This document shows positions 43,201 to 49,770 of a stretch of DNA of 64,000 nt, one piece after another. Origin of the DNA: Platanthera guangdongensis. Taxonomy: Eukaryota; Streptophyta; Magnoliopsida; Asparagales; Orchidaceae. The stretch spans positions 154,501 to 218,500 of the forward strand of contig CM077150.1 in NCBI GenBank assembly GCA_039583875.1. Direction: 5' to 3'. Each line of letters opens with the position of its first letter. Positions within the stretch are counted from its first letter, which is position 1. The notes below the pieces were generated by a model. It was not told the origin of the DNA, did no database searches, and was given only the letters and a program-made list of their open reading frames with translations. Position numbers and translations under genes: made by a program.

Positions 43201-44426
43201 TATGCATCTGTTGATCCTACACCATAAAGGAAGAAGAGAAAGAAGTAACGGAGCAACCATGATCATAGGTAAGTCGAGTAACAGACTTCGATGGTTTCGG
43301 CGGACTCAGCTTGCGGTTAGGCGGCATGTGGGGTTACAGCTTGTTGTCCGCGCTGTTTACTTGTTGCAGTTTTTTGTTTCCTTTGACAATATTGTGAATC
43401 ATGTCTCGCAATGTATACTTCGCTCTGTAAAGAGGTTATTAATTTTAATTGGAGACTCTTGTGTTGTTGTTGCTTCTGATTTTTACTTAGCTTTCGTTGT
43501 GGTTGAGCGTTCCTGCGACCTTTTTTCGACTTCCTTCAGAAATTTTTACAGTAATAGCAGATGTAGATGGATTTAGCTTCCTTTACCAGATCCATGTTCA
43601 TATGTCTACATTGCTTAAATAGTAGTGGCACATGAATGTACAATTAAAATTTTGATAGTTTTTCGACAACATTCAATCAGTACTACTCATATCAGATTAA
43701 TAAAATAGGAAATAATAAGGATACCTTCCTGTGGAACCATATGCAAACACAGTTGCATTTAGGCCTTGAATAACCCCAGCAATTGTTGAGCAAACGCTTT
43801 TATACACATCCTTCAAAATTCAAGAAGCATGACATTAAACATTATTAGTTTGGATGTACACGCACACACACACATAAATAATATTTATGTAAGAAAATGT
43901 TATATGTACATAAACATTTAATAAAACCAAATCTCTGTTGGTAGAATAAAAATCCAAGGCATGAAACTGAGTGAAAGGAACGAATTTCCATACAGCATTT
44001 GTACATTCAGGCCCCAAAACATGATCAAAACAGTATCTTTTCTCTTTTGTTCGGTTTTGAATTCGGTCAAGGTAATCTTTGGATAAGTCCGGGTCTAGAA
44101 CAACTACATTCTGCAACAAGTAGATGAAGAATCAATCAGCTATTTCCATCTGAAAATTTCATTTAAAAAAGGAAAGGAAAAAATCAACAGTGAAAGGCTC
44201 CTCCCACCTTCTTATCAACAAACTGAATAATATTCCTACTTTGGCGCTGTTCTACTTCAGTCAAGGGCCTGCACTTGACAGCCACCTATCACCAATAAAA
44301 TGGATCAGCCAATAACAATAATAATAATAACCAGCATCATCAAAACCCTAGAGTGAAGCATCATCAAGGAGAACTAACCAGCAACGTTGCAGTTTGCTTT
44401 GAAGCGGGGGCTCTAATACTCGGCAT
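19155..44426 (-). CDS. KIN8B: Kinesin-8 motor protein, N-terminal six exons (partial)
   Basis: Kinesin-8 proteins are ATP-driven microtubule motors. Joining 44379-44426, 44208-44285, 43994-44110, 43725-43810, 19390-19534 and 19155-19250 gives 190 codons in one frame; every intron is GT-AG. Landmarks are [10 protein letters not shown] at the N-terminus, [10 protein letters not shown] (first strand), [39 protein letters not shown] (P-loop), [10 protein letters not shown] and [17 protein letters not shown]. The motor starting within about 16 residues of the N-terminus favours the KIN8B type over KIN8A. Switch I, switch II, neck and tail are not in the window. Nothing seen breaks it here. The family call is firm; the subtype symbol is from memory. 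Confidence 0.9.
19390..19534 (-). CDS. KIN8B: Kinesin-8 exon 5
   Basis: It supplies the last base of the P-loop serine codon and then 48 codons: [37 protein letters not shown]. Donor GTTTGC. Intron 5 (19251-19389) is 139 bp. Confidence 0.93.
19686..19816 (-). repeat. Probable 3' LTR of the copia remnant
   Basis: On the minus strand it starts TGTTGTAATATTTG after the tract GAGGAGGAG and contains GGCTATAAATAGCC, a TATA-like element. It probably ends TTCTTTCA. About 131 bp, short for an LTR; the end is inferred without a partner. Confidence 0.6.
19917..21210 (-). pseudogene. Copia RT and RNase H, frameshifted
   Basis: RT is open over 20275-21210 with [22 protein letters not shown] and [12 protein letters not shown] (catalytic box intact). 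RNase H lies in a different frame at 19917-20351 with [24 protein letters not shown] and [14 protein letters not shown], and has lost residues in the SSAEAEYR motif (LTSTAEYR). A frameshift near 20300-20350 parts the two. Confidence 0.88.
21259..22850 (-). pseudogene. Copia pre-integrase and integrase, broken
   Basis: Pieces in order: 22419-22850 ([25 protein letters not shown]), 22167-22412 ([22 protein letters not shown]), 21871-22182 ([22 protein letters not shown]), then a low-complexity linker to 21259. Stops and shifts separate them. The second-aspartate motif is DNKTEY where DNGTEY-like is usual. Confidence 0.85.
23558..24199 (+). CDS. Gag-like protein of the rearranged LTR element
   Basis: 213 residues from [11 protein letters not shown] to a TGA. 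It has a long glutamine-rich, probably coiled-coil segment ([19 protein letters not shown] to [14 protein letters not shown]), as in the N-terminal part of gypsy Gags. No zinc knuckle is present, and it stops where the element becomes rearranged, so it looks like a truncated Gag. The ATG is chosen because it is the first after the primer region. Family assignment is by position and composition only. Confidence 0.6.
   Translation: MERSTSPTTTMSGDPSLPVTRADLDRRHAVYMAQHSSISESIKQTQQTFNQEAQNLHASLNAYAQQQTVLQHSQERLQESNSTFYSEFKDFRSELQKFMQAVAPVDRRDTSTVSVAQNTDQLDYSVSLPGILGQSLSGTGLPRFRAPIVAICDSSQPSLLGSVPPTMPQQQTSSLNNTLSLQQMLTLSFGSTQQHSDCNDNTNHVPAKMDFKN
24263..24705. repeat. Left arm of 443-bp inverted repeat
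   Basis: Reverse complement of 25703-26144. It contains, inverted, part of the element's own LTR (GGATATATGTAAAAATATTAG on the other strand) and the sequence before the 3' LTR. Spacer about 1 kb. Confidence 0.9.
25230..25700 (-). pseudogene. Antisense gypsy integrase C-terminus inside the LTR element
   Basis: On the minus strand codons for [39 protein letters not shown] and, further on, QQELIHWEG are readable. These are the standard gypsy integrase tail (GPF-type, then FHVSLLK). One in-frame stop precedes it. Its direction opposes the gag-like frame and the LTRs. Confidence 0.85.
25703..26144. repeat. Right arm of 443-bp inverted repeat
   Basis: Pairs with 24263-24705. Its distal quarter is the beginning of the 3' LTR. 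Confidence 0.9.
26527..26870. mobile_element. Foldback (hairpin) element, 344 bp
   Basis: The ends GTTATGGGCCGCTCATT and AATGAGCGGCCCATAAC are exact reverse complements. The arms stay imperfectly complementary to the centre near 26700. AGAAGA occurs on both sides (26520-26525, 26871-26876) with one extra base at left. Likely a MITE; the superfamily is not clear. Confidence 0.8.
26871..27243. other. Intron sequence, nothing recognised
   Basis: AT-rich sequence between the foldback element and the next copia. The same applies to 26320-26526. No coding similarity seen. Confidence 0.4.
28802..29224 (+). pseudogene. Copia protease region
   Basis: The motif [12 protein letters not shown] carries the active-site DSG. 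The segment continues through [16 protein letters not shown] to LNGLYLLD, then stops at the pre-integrase border. It lacks the zinc knuckle normally just upstream. Confidence 0.85.
29225..30434 (+). pseudogene. Copia integrase, heavily mutated
   Basis: Readable fragments in several frames include [37 protein letters not shown] and, at 29751-30434, [20 protein letters not shown]. Many stops; one catalytic aspartate region around 29570 is scrambled. Confidence 0.8.
30506..31520 (+). pseudogene. Copia reverse transcriptase with tandem duplication
   Basis: Open over 30506-30991 with [23 protein letters not shown] and [12 protein letters not shown]. The catalytic box reads YVDILIT, so one aspartate codon of YVDD is deleted. 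Downstream a 227-bp segment is present twice (30986-31212 and 31213-31439). Confidence 0.88.
30986..31439 (+). repeat. 227-bp tandem duplication inside RT
   Basis: Two adjacent copies beginning CACATGAATACACATG with few differences (for example GTTGCAAAC versus GTTTCAAAC). It must postdate most of the element's decay. Confidence 0.92.
31547..32185 (+). pseudogene. Copia RNase H
   Basis: [39 protein letters not shown] and [16 protein letters not shown] are the RNase H motifs. A stop at 32000-32002 interrupts, then the tail [14 protein letters not shown] runs 44 bases into the 3' LTR. Confidence 0.88.
32356..33259. other. Intron sequence, nothing recognised
   Basis: AT-rich sequence with no convincing frame. 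It ends at the hAT target site. Confidence 0.4.
33260..34632. mobile_element. Non-autonomous hAT element with GGTTC-rich ends
   Basis: The ends TAGAGTTGTCAC and, inverted, TAGAGCTGACAC form short inverted repeats of a form common in plant hAT elements. AGCACTAA is duplicated at 33252-33259 and 34633-34640 (8 bp). Both ends carry dense CGGTTC/GAACCG motifs (33270-33520, 34380-34620), as expected of transposase-binding subterminal repeats. The interior (33690-34290) has a second set of AACCGCA/TGCGGT motifs and may hold another small element. There is no transposase. Confidence 0.82.
34814..34997 (+). repeat. 5' LTR
   Basis: 184 bp, TGTTGGAAAAGCC to TTTCTACA, with a CTATATATATG promoter-like run near 34923. 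Confidence 0.95.
35010..35728 (+). other. Copia leader, GC-rich repeats
   Basis: Untranslated region between primer site and gag, made of irregular CCGCCGCGGCCTCCTCCAG-like repeats. Long frames in it are compositional artefacts. Confidence 0.75.
35729..37173 (+). pseudogene. Copia gag and protease, with frameshifts and one stop
   Basis: The ATG at 35729 (MSTSADSV) is followed by a one-base loss near 35744, a TAA at 35854-35856, then a clean frame to 37173. Visible in order: gag core ([21 protein letters not shown]), CCHC knuckle [14 protein letters not shown], protease [12 protein letters not shown], and [17 protein letters not shown] further shift near 37113 separates it from the pre-integrase motif in the next frame. 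The sister copy at 1-267 has none of the first two lesions. Confidence 0.92.
37040..39838 (+). CDS. Copia Pol: integrase, RT, RNase H
   Basis: Over 900 codons open. Pre-integrase is [10 protein letters not shown]. The integrase triad sits in [18 protein letters not shown] and [12 protein letters not shown] shows [30 protein letters not shown] and the box [11 protein letters not shown]. RNase H shows [25 protein letters not shown] and [14 protein letters not shown]. Catalytic residues are all present. The first 70 or so bases overlap the gag frame and are probably not translated from here; meaningful similarity begins about 37113. The stop falls 20 bases inside the 3' LTR. Confidence 0.93.
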   Translation: MVEDGCRMGSIFLTTLTILASISSSDWHRRLRHAPLPVLRKALSDVTLPAFRCDTCILGKQPRSSFPPQCTRSSAPFILVHSDIWGPYKFTSISGYRYFLTFIDDYSRMTWLYLLRDRSELPRVFRAFILETRTQFSAPIHTIRTDNAREYTSHTFATLCSEFGILHQTSCPYTPQQNGVAERKNRHLLDVARSLMLQMQVPKPYWHYALSTACFLINRLPSSVLQYATPFSLLFPTTPPFPVPPRVFGCTCYVHHLGPSTDKLDPRATKHIFVGYSRTQKGYVCYSPATRKVTVSADVTFREDIPFFPALDVALSPAPVVRPVIPAPHSSSSLPSLPPLRPPPPIIRVYSRRSPHPVAPLQSASPSGALLPAAPAPVSTAHPMANYVSLHRLSPSLLHFVTSLSSVSIPNSLQEAFHHPGWRAAMDEEMTALWANQTWVLVPLPPGQHPVGCKWVFVIKHAPDGTIARLKARLVARGFTQQEGLDYEETFSPVANLNTVRVLLSVAVHRHWPLHQLDIKNAFLNGDLQETVYMRQPPGFETTGESRVCLLKKSIYGLKQSPRAWFDKFSKVVRDMGFTRSSADFSLFTRHRVTGTVLLLVYVDDILLTGDDSKGIQDVKQHLSTVFQTKDLGNLRYFLGLEIARRPDGLVLSQRKYCLDLLKDAGQSGCKPACTPMEANHKLCAHASDDDLLLPNPEYYRHLVGKLIYLTVTRPDISFAVGVVSRFMHAPRASHLQAVERILRYLKGAPGQGLVYKTSDSAPALVAYSDADYAGSLDDRRSTSGLCTYFGGHLITWKSKKQAVVARSSAEAEYRSMASVVSELTWLESLLTDLGVKLPSSAVLFCDSQAAIHIANNPVFHEHTKHIEVDCHFVREKVQLKKLELKHVPGTDQVADILTKALSSTLFYQCLSKLGAYDLYAPACGGVLEKPT
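39819..40002 (+). repeat. 3' LTR
   Basis: Partner of 34814-34997; encodes the last few residues of Pol. Confidence 0.95.
40008..40226 (-). repeat. Probable 3' LTR of decayed copia
   Basis: It follows the RNase H tail YAPACQRV on the minus strand and contains a CCTATAAATA box and a 33-bp tandem pair (TTTATAGGTGAGAAGAGTG units, about 40070-40135). Its first bases read TATAAAAG, not TG, perhaps by mutation. The far end is guessed. Confidence 0.5.
40222..40572 (-). pseudogene. Copia RNase H fragment
   Basis: [21 protein letters not shown] and [18 protein letters not shown] are clear. The central SSAEAEYR part is altered and shortened (TSAEIEYQ), and the tail [14 protein letters not shown] remains. 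Confidence 0.82.
40502..41383. repeat. 442-bp tandem duplication
   Basis: GAGCCTATATAATCTGCATC begins at 40508 and again at 40950, and the two copies align for about 440 bp with several percent differences. It lies in the decayed copia. Confidence 0.9.
41469..42368 (-). pseudogene. Copia integrase linker and RT fragments
   Basis: 41469-41708 shows [22 protein letters not shown], the RT core. 41884-42210 shows [34 protein letters not shown], the region before RT. 42039-42368 shows the integrase C-terminal [10 protein letters not shown]. Frames differ. Confidence 0.8.
42884..43266 (-). pseudogene. Copia pre-integrase fragment
   Basis: [19 protein letters not shown], then [12 protein letters not shown], in line with HRRLGH and HSDIWGPY of relatives. 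Confidence 0.8.
43271..43724 (-). other. Start of kinesin intron 4
   Basis: AT-rich intron sequence between exon 4 and the decayed copia. No element recognised. A short CA-rich run lies in intron 3 at about 43858-43875. Confidence 0.5.
43725..43810 (-). CDS. KIN8B: Kinesin-8 exon 4
   Basis: 28 codons plus two bases: [19 protein letters not shown], then TVFAYGSTG and AG, the first two bases of the P-loop serine. Donor GTATCC opens the 24-kb intron. Confidence 0.93.
43994..44110 (-). CDS. KIN8B: Kinesin-8 exon 3
   Basis: 39 codons: [34 protein letters not shown]. These blocks are highly diagnostic of plant kinesin-8. Acceptor TTGTTGCAG, donor GTATGG. Intron 3 (43811-43993) is 183 bp. Confidence 0.93.
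44208..44285 (-). CDS. KIN8B: Kinesin-8 exon 2
   Basis: 26 codons beginning [13 protein letters not shown], the first beta strand of the motor, and ending VDKK. Acceptor GTGATAG, donor GTGGGA. Intron 2 (44111-44207) is 97 bp. Confidence 0.9.
44379..44426 (-). CDS. KIN8B: Kinesin-8 exon 1 (start codon)
   Basis: 16 codons, [16 protein letters not shown], from the ATG at 44424-44426 to donor GTTAGT. This start is chosen because the N-terminus matches the plant family. Intron 1 (44286-44378) is 93 bp. Confidence 0.88.
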
Positions 44427-45030
44427 CCCTATTCTAAATACCAAATACAGCTATCTACTTCAGTTTGCCCAAATCACGAGAAACAAAGAAATCACTACAT
44501 TTCAGCTACTGCCACCACTCAGCTCCTGTCAGCTGCATCTTGCATCTCTCCATCTACATCAACTTACAATGAAATCTAAACAAGTGGAAACAAACAAATT
44601 CAAACCCAAAATCTCCCCCACGACCTCCAAATCAGTAGTATTCATGCACACTTAGCTACAAATCTTCAACATCCGCCACCAGCCAGCCACTTCCAAACCT
44701 CTTATTATGAAGCGGAAAACCCTACCTCTTACCAATTTCCACGGATGTGGACTTCAAAAGTGCATACGAACTCGTTAGAGGTTTACTTCTTCTAGTGGGA
44801 GAAGCGGTCGCGGCACCGAATTCAAGAGTTTATGACTTCAAGTACGATAGATAATAATGATAGCGGGGCGAGGGAGGAGAACGGAGCAGTTACGGTGGTC
44901 GGAAATATTCGTCACCGGCGACATTTATGGCAGCTCCGACGGGCACCGGTTGCTTCAAGATTCGTGTCGCCGGATCAATTTGAGGAGGCGAGGGAGCCTA
45001 TCCGTTACCAACCTGCCGTAAACTACTACT
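44427..45030 (-). promoter_or_regulatory. Probable kinesin-8 5' UTR and promoter
   Basis: The sequence upstream of the start codon contains, on the minus strand, TGGAAATTG followed by GTAAGAGGTAGGG at about 44733, a plausible 5' UTR donor. A GC-richer patch (44800-45000) may be first-exon or promoter sequence. No certain TATA box assigned. Inferred from position. Confidence 0.4.
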
Positions 45031-45189
45031 ACTTTTGACTGTTGCTAAAAGTAAAAAAAAAAACAATTACTATGATTAAAAATCTTTGTTTTTTGGACGT
45101 TAGCGGGCAATCGTGCTTGCCAACGTGTCGCAATATCATATCCATTTCCTTTGAGGGGCGGACCTATCTTGGGACGAGGATGTGCGGCT

Positions 45190-45470
45190 GCCAATACTTA
45201 TTTTTTTAAAAAAAAATTTAATAGTATTTGTCACGGTTTAAATCGTGACAAATATTCCAATTTTAAAAAATTAACAGTATTCGTCACGATTTAAACAGTG
45301 GCTAATACCCTTTTTTTAAAAAAAAAATCTATATTAACCACGATTTAAACTATAAACCGTGGCTAATACCCTATTTTTAAAAAAAATAACTGTATTAGTC
45401 GCGGTTTAAATCATTGATAATACCCTATTGTTCGAAAAAAATAGTTTTTGGCGTGATTTAATAGAATGAA
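45190..45470. repeat. Hairpin-rich MITE-like tract
   Basis: Four or five imperfect units of about 60 bp, each with a small palindrome of type GTCACGGTTTAAATCGTGAC separated by poly-T/poly-A. Such repeated CGGTTTAAAC motifs occur in the subterminal regions of plant DNA transposons. Ends not defined. It lies 0.8 kb upstream of the kinesin start. Confidence 0.65.
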
Positions 45471-45788
45471 TCAAACAATTTTTAAGTCTGTTCACACTGA
45501 AAGAAGTTTCTACGTCCTTCACTGTTCCCTTCAATTAATTTTAATTATGAGTGCTACAACTCTTTATTATGAAATAAATCCTAATCTAAACCTTAAGTAG
45601 GTTTGAACTTAGACTCAGTCTGGGTCCGAGGTCGCTATCATGAACATAATGATTGTAAACCGTTGGTCCCAAAAATCTTAATTTACATTTATGTTCAAAA
45701 TTAATTTTCTTTTCTTGCAAAATGGAGCATTATACATAGAGAATCATTCATTTCCGAGTCTTGAAAATCTGAGAGCCGGAGAGAATTA

Positions 45789-45910
45789 GGCTCCGTTTGG
45801 GGGACTTATTTTCACCGGTCAAGTGGTTACGATCTCATGAACCAGACCTTAATCCGGTTCATGCGATCATAACCGTTTGACGGGTGAAAATAAACCCCCC
45901 AAACGGAGCC
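45789..45910. mobile_element. Tourist-like MITE, 122 bp
   Basis: Ends GGCTCCGTTTGGGG and CCCCAAACGGAGCC; the arms are complementary nearly throughout. Flanked by TTA on both sides, as for PIF/Harbinger elements. Confidence 0.88.
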
Positions 45911-45913
45911 TTA

Positions 45914-48211
45914 ATATTTTAGATGTAAATAAGAAGCAATTTAATGAACTAAACAAATTAATGGATGCGTTTCAATCACAGCATTTTTGATGCAATATAG
46001 ATAGAACTAAACCACACTGACAAAGAAAGATATGGGATTAGGCCAATAATAAATCTTTTTCATCCGTTTTCCCCACTTTTGTCTGAAAAGGGAGGAGTAA
46101 TAGTTAGGTCAGAGTCTGATAATGCTGATGGTCCTGCATCAATGAGAAGCCTGCAAAGGAGGTGGGGCCCGCACATTTATGGCTTGTGTCATACACTTTT
46201 GCGCGGGACCAGCGTATTTTGGGGCTTCTCATTAACTCTCCGGACCATGCTCATGATCAGACTACTGACCCAAAAAATTTTCAAAAGGAAGAGGGAAAAA
46301 ATCCATTGTTTCTGCATAGTTATCTATCAGCAATGCCTCGCTTGATGTGGGCCTCAGCCTGACTCCATGCGGGCCCATTAATTTAAAACTGCTCAACTAA
46401 AATGCCGACGTTAACTAAAAAGCCGAATCACAAAAAAATGGATGGAACTGACAATGGTCCCACCAGGCCTGCACGAGTGATCGATCGGGCTTGTAGTCGA
46501 GCCCGCCTATCCGCATGACTTCTTTGGAAACTTTGCACCTAAAAACAGTCGGTGCCTGCCTAGCTTCCCCGAAAATTCATTTCATACACTGGGCAACTGT
46601 AAATTCTTCGAAAATGTGCACGCATGCACGGACGGGAGCGCATGCACACACACGCACGAGTGACAGTACAATCTTGATAATATTTGGATGAAAGACAAAA
46701 TAAGAAAAGCCCAACACTGCTCAACATATTACAGCAGTTCATAAAAACTGCACAGCTGTTTAACAAAACTGTAACTTTATAAATGCTGAAAGCAATTTAT
46801 CAAAACTGCATTGATACAAAAAATGCAGGTCTATACAAACTACTGATAAATAAAACAATAAATGGTATGCATGACCCTTATTTATCACGATAGTATCCTT
46901 ATGTACAAATGCTGTAGCTTTTCCATTGCCGGCTTCAGCCATTCTCTCGCATGAGGGGCACATCATGAAGGTGGCCGCAGGCAGCTGCACCAACAAAAGG
47001 AAGCGGCCATGGCCCAGCTGCAAACTTGAGGGCCCTTCATCTCCTCCAACACTTTCTGTAGCGGCCTCTTCTAGTCTGTGAGCATCTTACAGTACCTCCT
47101 CAAGAAATCATAGTTGACCTCTGCCAGTTTCAGCTTGGTCCTGTATTCGCATGTGTATACTACCTATTTATATTAAAAGGGGAAAACAACTCTTTGGTTA
47201 AACATTCAGTTTTAGATTTTACTCATCTTTATTAAAAAAGTCCAGTTTTAAAATTTTGTTTTCTACCTACAATAAAATATGTGTTATCACTGCCGCTCCC
47301 AAAACCCCGTGCGCACCGCAAAAATGAGCGACGAGCGGAGTATAACACGCAGGGGCTTTCGAGCCGCGGGAGCGTCATCACGGCGTGATAATGTCATGGT
47401 CGGGATAATGTCAGGCCCTCAGGGACCCCCCGTTCTGTAGGGGCAGAATCCCGTGTCTGTCACTCATATTATTGACATATGAAGAATATATTACAATCCA
47501 AACCATAGGCACCGATCATCATATCATACCTTACTCTTATGTTCTGAAACCACGCTTCGATCTGCCATGACCGGAGATTCAACCGCTTGTCCAGCGTTTA
47601 CATCTGCTTCTGGTTTAGGAATGCTTTGCAGAAGTAGCTCCTTTGGATAAATAATGATCTAATTTCTTAAAATTAATTAGCAACAATTTAACACGCAATA
47701 ATAACATATCCATATGAATCAGCTCAATTGCTTAAAACTGTAATTCCTTAAACCAATTATTTTACTTTTTATGTGTAAAATTAAAACTACTCTCAACCAG
47801 TGAAATGTAACATTACCTTCGTCTTTGTTTTCCACGGCACATCCAGCCACACCATTATGCTTTTATTGCCTTCTTGTTTTAAATTTTCTGACTAAGTCAT
47901 TAAACTGCATATTATGCAAATCAAAACTAAGCTAATAACTGGCAAACCCAACACTCCTGTCAGGTTAACTAATGCTGTTGGAATTTTTTATCAATAGTTT
48001 AAGAGAACTCCACCAAAGTAGTCATACAAAAAATAAAAAAAAGAATGAATAGGCTATATTACTGAACTTGTAGTAAAGCAGCCTAATTACCTGAATCAAC
48101 TCTGCAGATTTTGAATCAGCACATGCAAACTTTCAGCGGAGCTCAATAACAATTTGTAACAAACTAATAATTAATATAAAGTACACAATTTTTTTGTGAC
48201 GGAGAGCCAAT
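45914..48211. other. Intergenic sequence, no certain gene
   Basis: Mostly AT-rich. Two patches are unusual: 46560-46700, with CA/TG-rich repeats, and 46880-47130, where minus-strand frames read AAGPWPLPFVGA and CPSCERMAEAG without continuing into any family I can confirm. A GC-rich block at 47280-47460 matches nothing I know. Confidence 0.35.
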
Positions 48212-48214
48212 TTA

Positions 48215-48314
48215 GGCTCCGTTTGGGGGGGACTTATTTTCAGCGGTCAAGCGGTTACGACCGCATGTACCGGACCTTAATGACCGTTGAAAATAAGTCC
48301 TCCCAAACGGAGCC
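48215..48314. mobile_element. Tourist-like MITE, 100 bp
   Basis: Same family as 45789-45910: GGCTCCGTTTGGGG and CCCAAACGGAGCC ends, TTA duplication at 48212-48214 and 48315-48317. Confidence 0.87.
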
Positions 48315-49145
48315 TTAGCCTAGACCAATTTTTTTGGGATGGAGAGCCATGTTGCTCCGGTACTGAGGTAGCATGCTATAAATAGCGTTGGAAAAGCCAT
48401 GTATTTAGGCCCATTATTTTGGCCCATGTTGGGGCCCTCTTAGTTTTAGATTTATCTCACATCTTTAGTTTGAGATTCTTCTCCTCTCTCTCTCTCTCCT
48501 CCTATATATATGTGTATTCTCTCAAAGTGTATAGTAGATTTTGAATACATAAAGTTTACACTTTTCCTCTTTCTACATGGTATCAGAGCGACAGACCGAT
48601 TCTTCTGGGCAAACTGCGTTTTTCTAACCGCACCCTCTCCGTGTGGTCAACTTTCCTCTGTCCGCTGTTGTCGGCTCTCTCTGCTCGCGGCGGTCTGTTC
48701 GTTGCTAGCTTCCTCTTAACAGCTCGCCTCCTCTCTGGCGGATAGCACCTTTTTTATCCGCAGGATTCTCGTCGTGCTGATGTCCTCTGTTTTTGGGGCC
48801 TCCTCGTATCTTTATAGCTTCTCTAATGGGTCTCATTGACCCGACGCCATGCAGCCTGTCCTTTCCCTCTGCGGACTGCTGGTTACGGTCTGTTCTTTGC
48901 TACTCGTTGTGATCTGCATTTTTGCTCGCAGCGGTCTGCTCGTTTGTTGCCTTTTGCTCTTTGTTGCTCGCGGCGCGGTCTGTTCACTATTTTTTGCTCT
49001 TTGCTACTCGTTGGCGGTCTGCTCGTTGTTCGCTGCGATCTGCCTTTTGTTCATTGTTCACTGCGATATGTTTTTTTGCTCACAACAGTCTGTTCTTTTT
49101 TCATTGCTACTTGTCGGCGGTCTGCGTTTTTTTGGTCTTTGCCCG

Positions 49146-49376
49146 ACATGTACCAGGAGACCATTAGAGGCACCCGCTAGGCGTTGAGAGTGTCTAGTCA
49201 CTAGGCATGTTAAACGAGGGAGGGGTAGACCAATAAAAGCTTGGAATGAAACTATACGGAAAGATAGTGTACTTCAGTATTAGTGAGATTATGACAAAAG
49301 ATAGGGCACAATAACCACAAAGGATCCATATAGCTGACCTCACTATAATGGGATAAAGGCTTGAGTGTTGTTGTTG
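49146..49376 (+). mobile_element. RTE-type LINE, 3' tail only
   Basis: One frame reads RRPLEAPARR, a stop, then VKRGRGRPIKAWNETIRKD, the C-terminal end typical of plant RTE ORFs, and finishes in a TTG repeat. TTGCCCG is duplicated at 49139-49145 and 49377-49383. Strongly 5' truncated. Confidence 0.82.
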
Positions 49377-49770
49377 TTGCCCGCTGTGGTATGTGCTTGT
49401 CCGCCGCGGTCTGTACCGCATCTTTTTGTGCTCTCTGCTCAGCTCGCCTGTCTGTTGTTTGTTGTTGTTGCCTCTATTCTTGCTCGTTGCTCGTTGAGGC
49501 TGCCTGCCTTCTCTGCTCGCCTGGTTTGTTATTTGTAGTCGCCTTAATTCTTATTGCCTTTCCGGGTTGCTGCGGTCTGTTGCTGCATTCTGCGGTTTGT
49601 TATCACTCTTGCGGTCTGGCTGTTGTTCGCTCTTGCGGTCTCTAGCCGTGAACTGGTTTTTGTTCGCTCTTTCGGTCTGTTGCTGCTTACCGCGGGCTGC
49701 TGCGGCCTGCCGGCCTCTTGTTAACCTCTCTGGCAGTTCGCCCAGTCGCCGGGCTTGGTATTGAGTCTGC

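Larger units (their letters stand above)
40008..43270 (-). mobile_element. Decayed copia element, truncated
   Basis: Minus-strand fragments lie in copia order from right to left: protease border and pre-integrase (43015-43266, 42884-43138), integrase linker and RT start (41884-42368), RT (41469-41708), RNase H (40222-40572) and a probable 3' LTR. Right end and 5' LTR not found. Interrupted by many stops. A 442-bp tandem duplication lies between RT and RNase H. Confidence 0.82.
19535..43724 (-). other. Kinesin-8 intron 4, 24,190 bp, filled with transposons
   Basis: Donor GTATCC at 43724 and acceptor ATTATTCAG at 19535-19536. The neighbouring introns 1, 2, 3 and 5 are 93-183 bp. Nearly all the excess is explained by seven inserted elements listed separately. 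Splicing has to cross it with phase 2 inside a Walker A codon. Confidence 0.88.

Noticed and set aside
43858..43876. CA microsatellite as a regulatory element
   Set aside because: Short simple repeat within intron 3; nothing more can be supported.
44832..45038. 68-codon plus-strand frame as a small gene
   Set aside because: It is opposite to the probable kinesin 5' UTR, has no similarity known to me and no supporting signals.
46760..47130. Minus-strand fragment recalling a cytochrome P450 N-terminus or a zinc-binding motif
   Set aside because: GPWPLPFVG alone is too short, the frame is not maintained, and no other exon of such a gene is visible.
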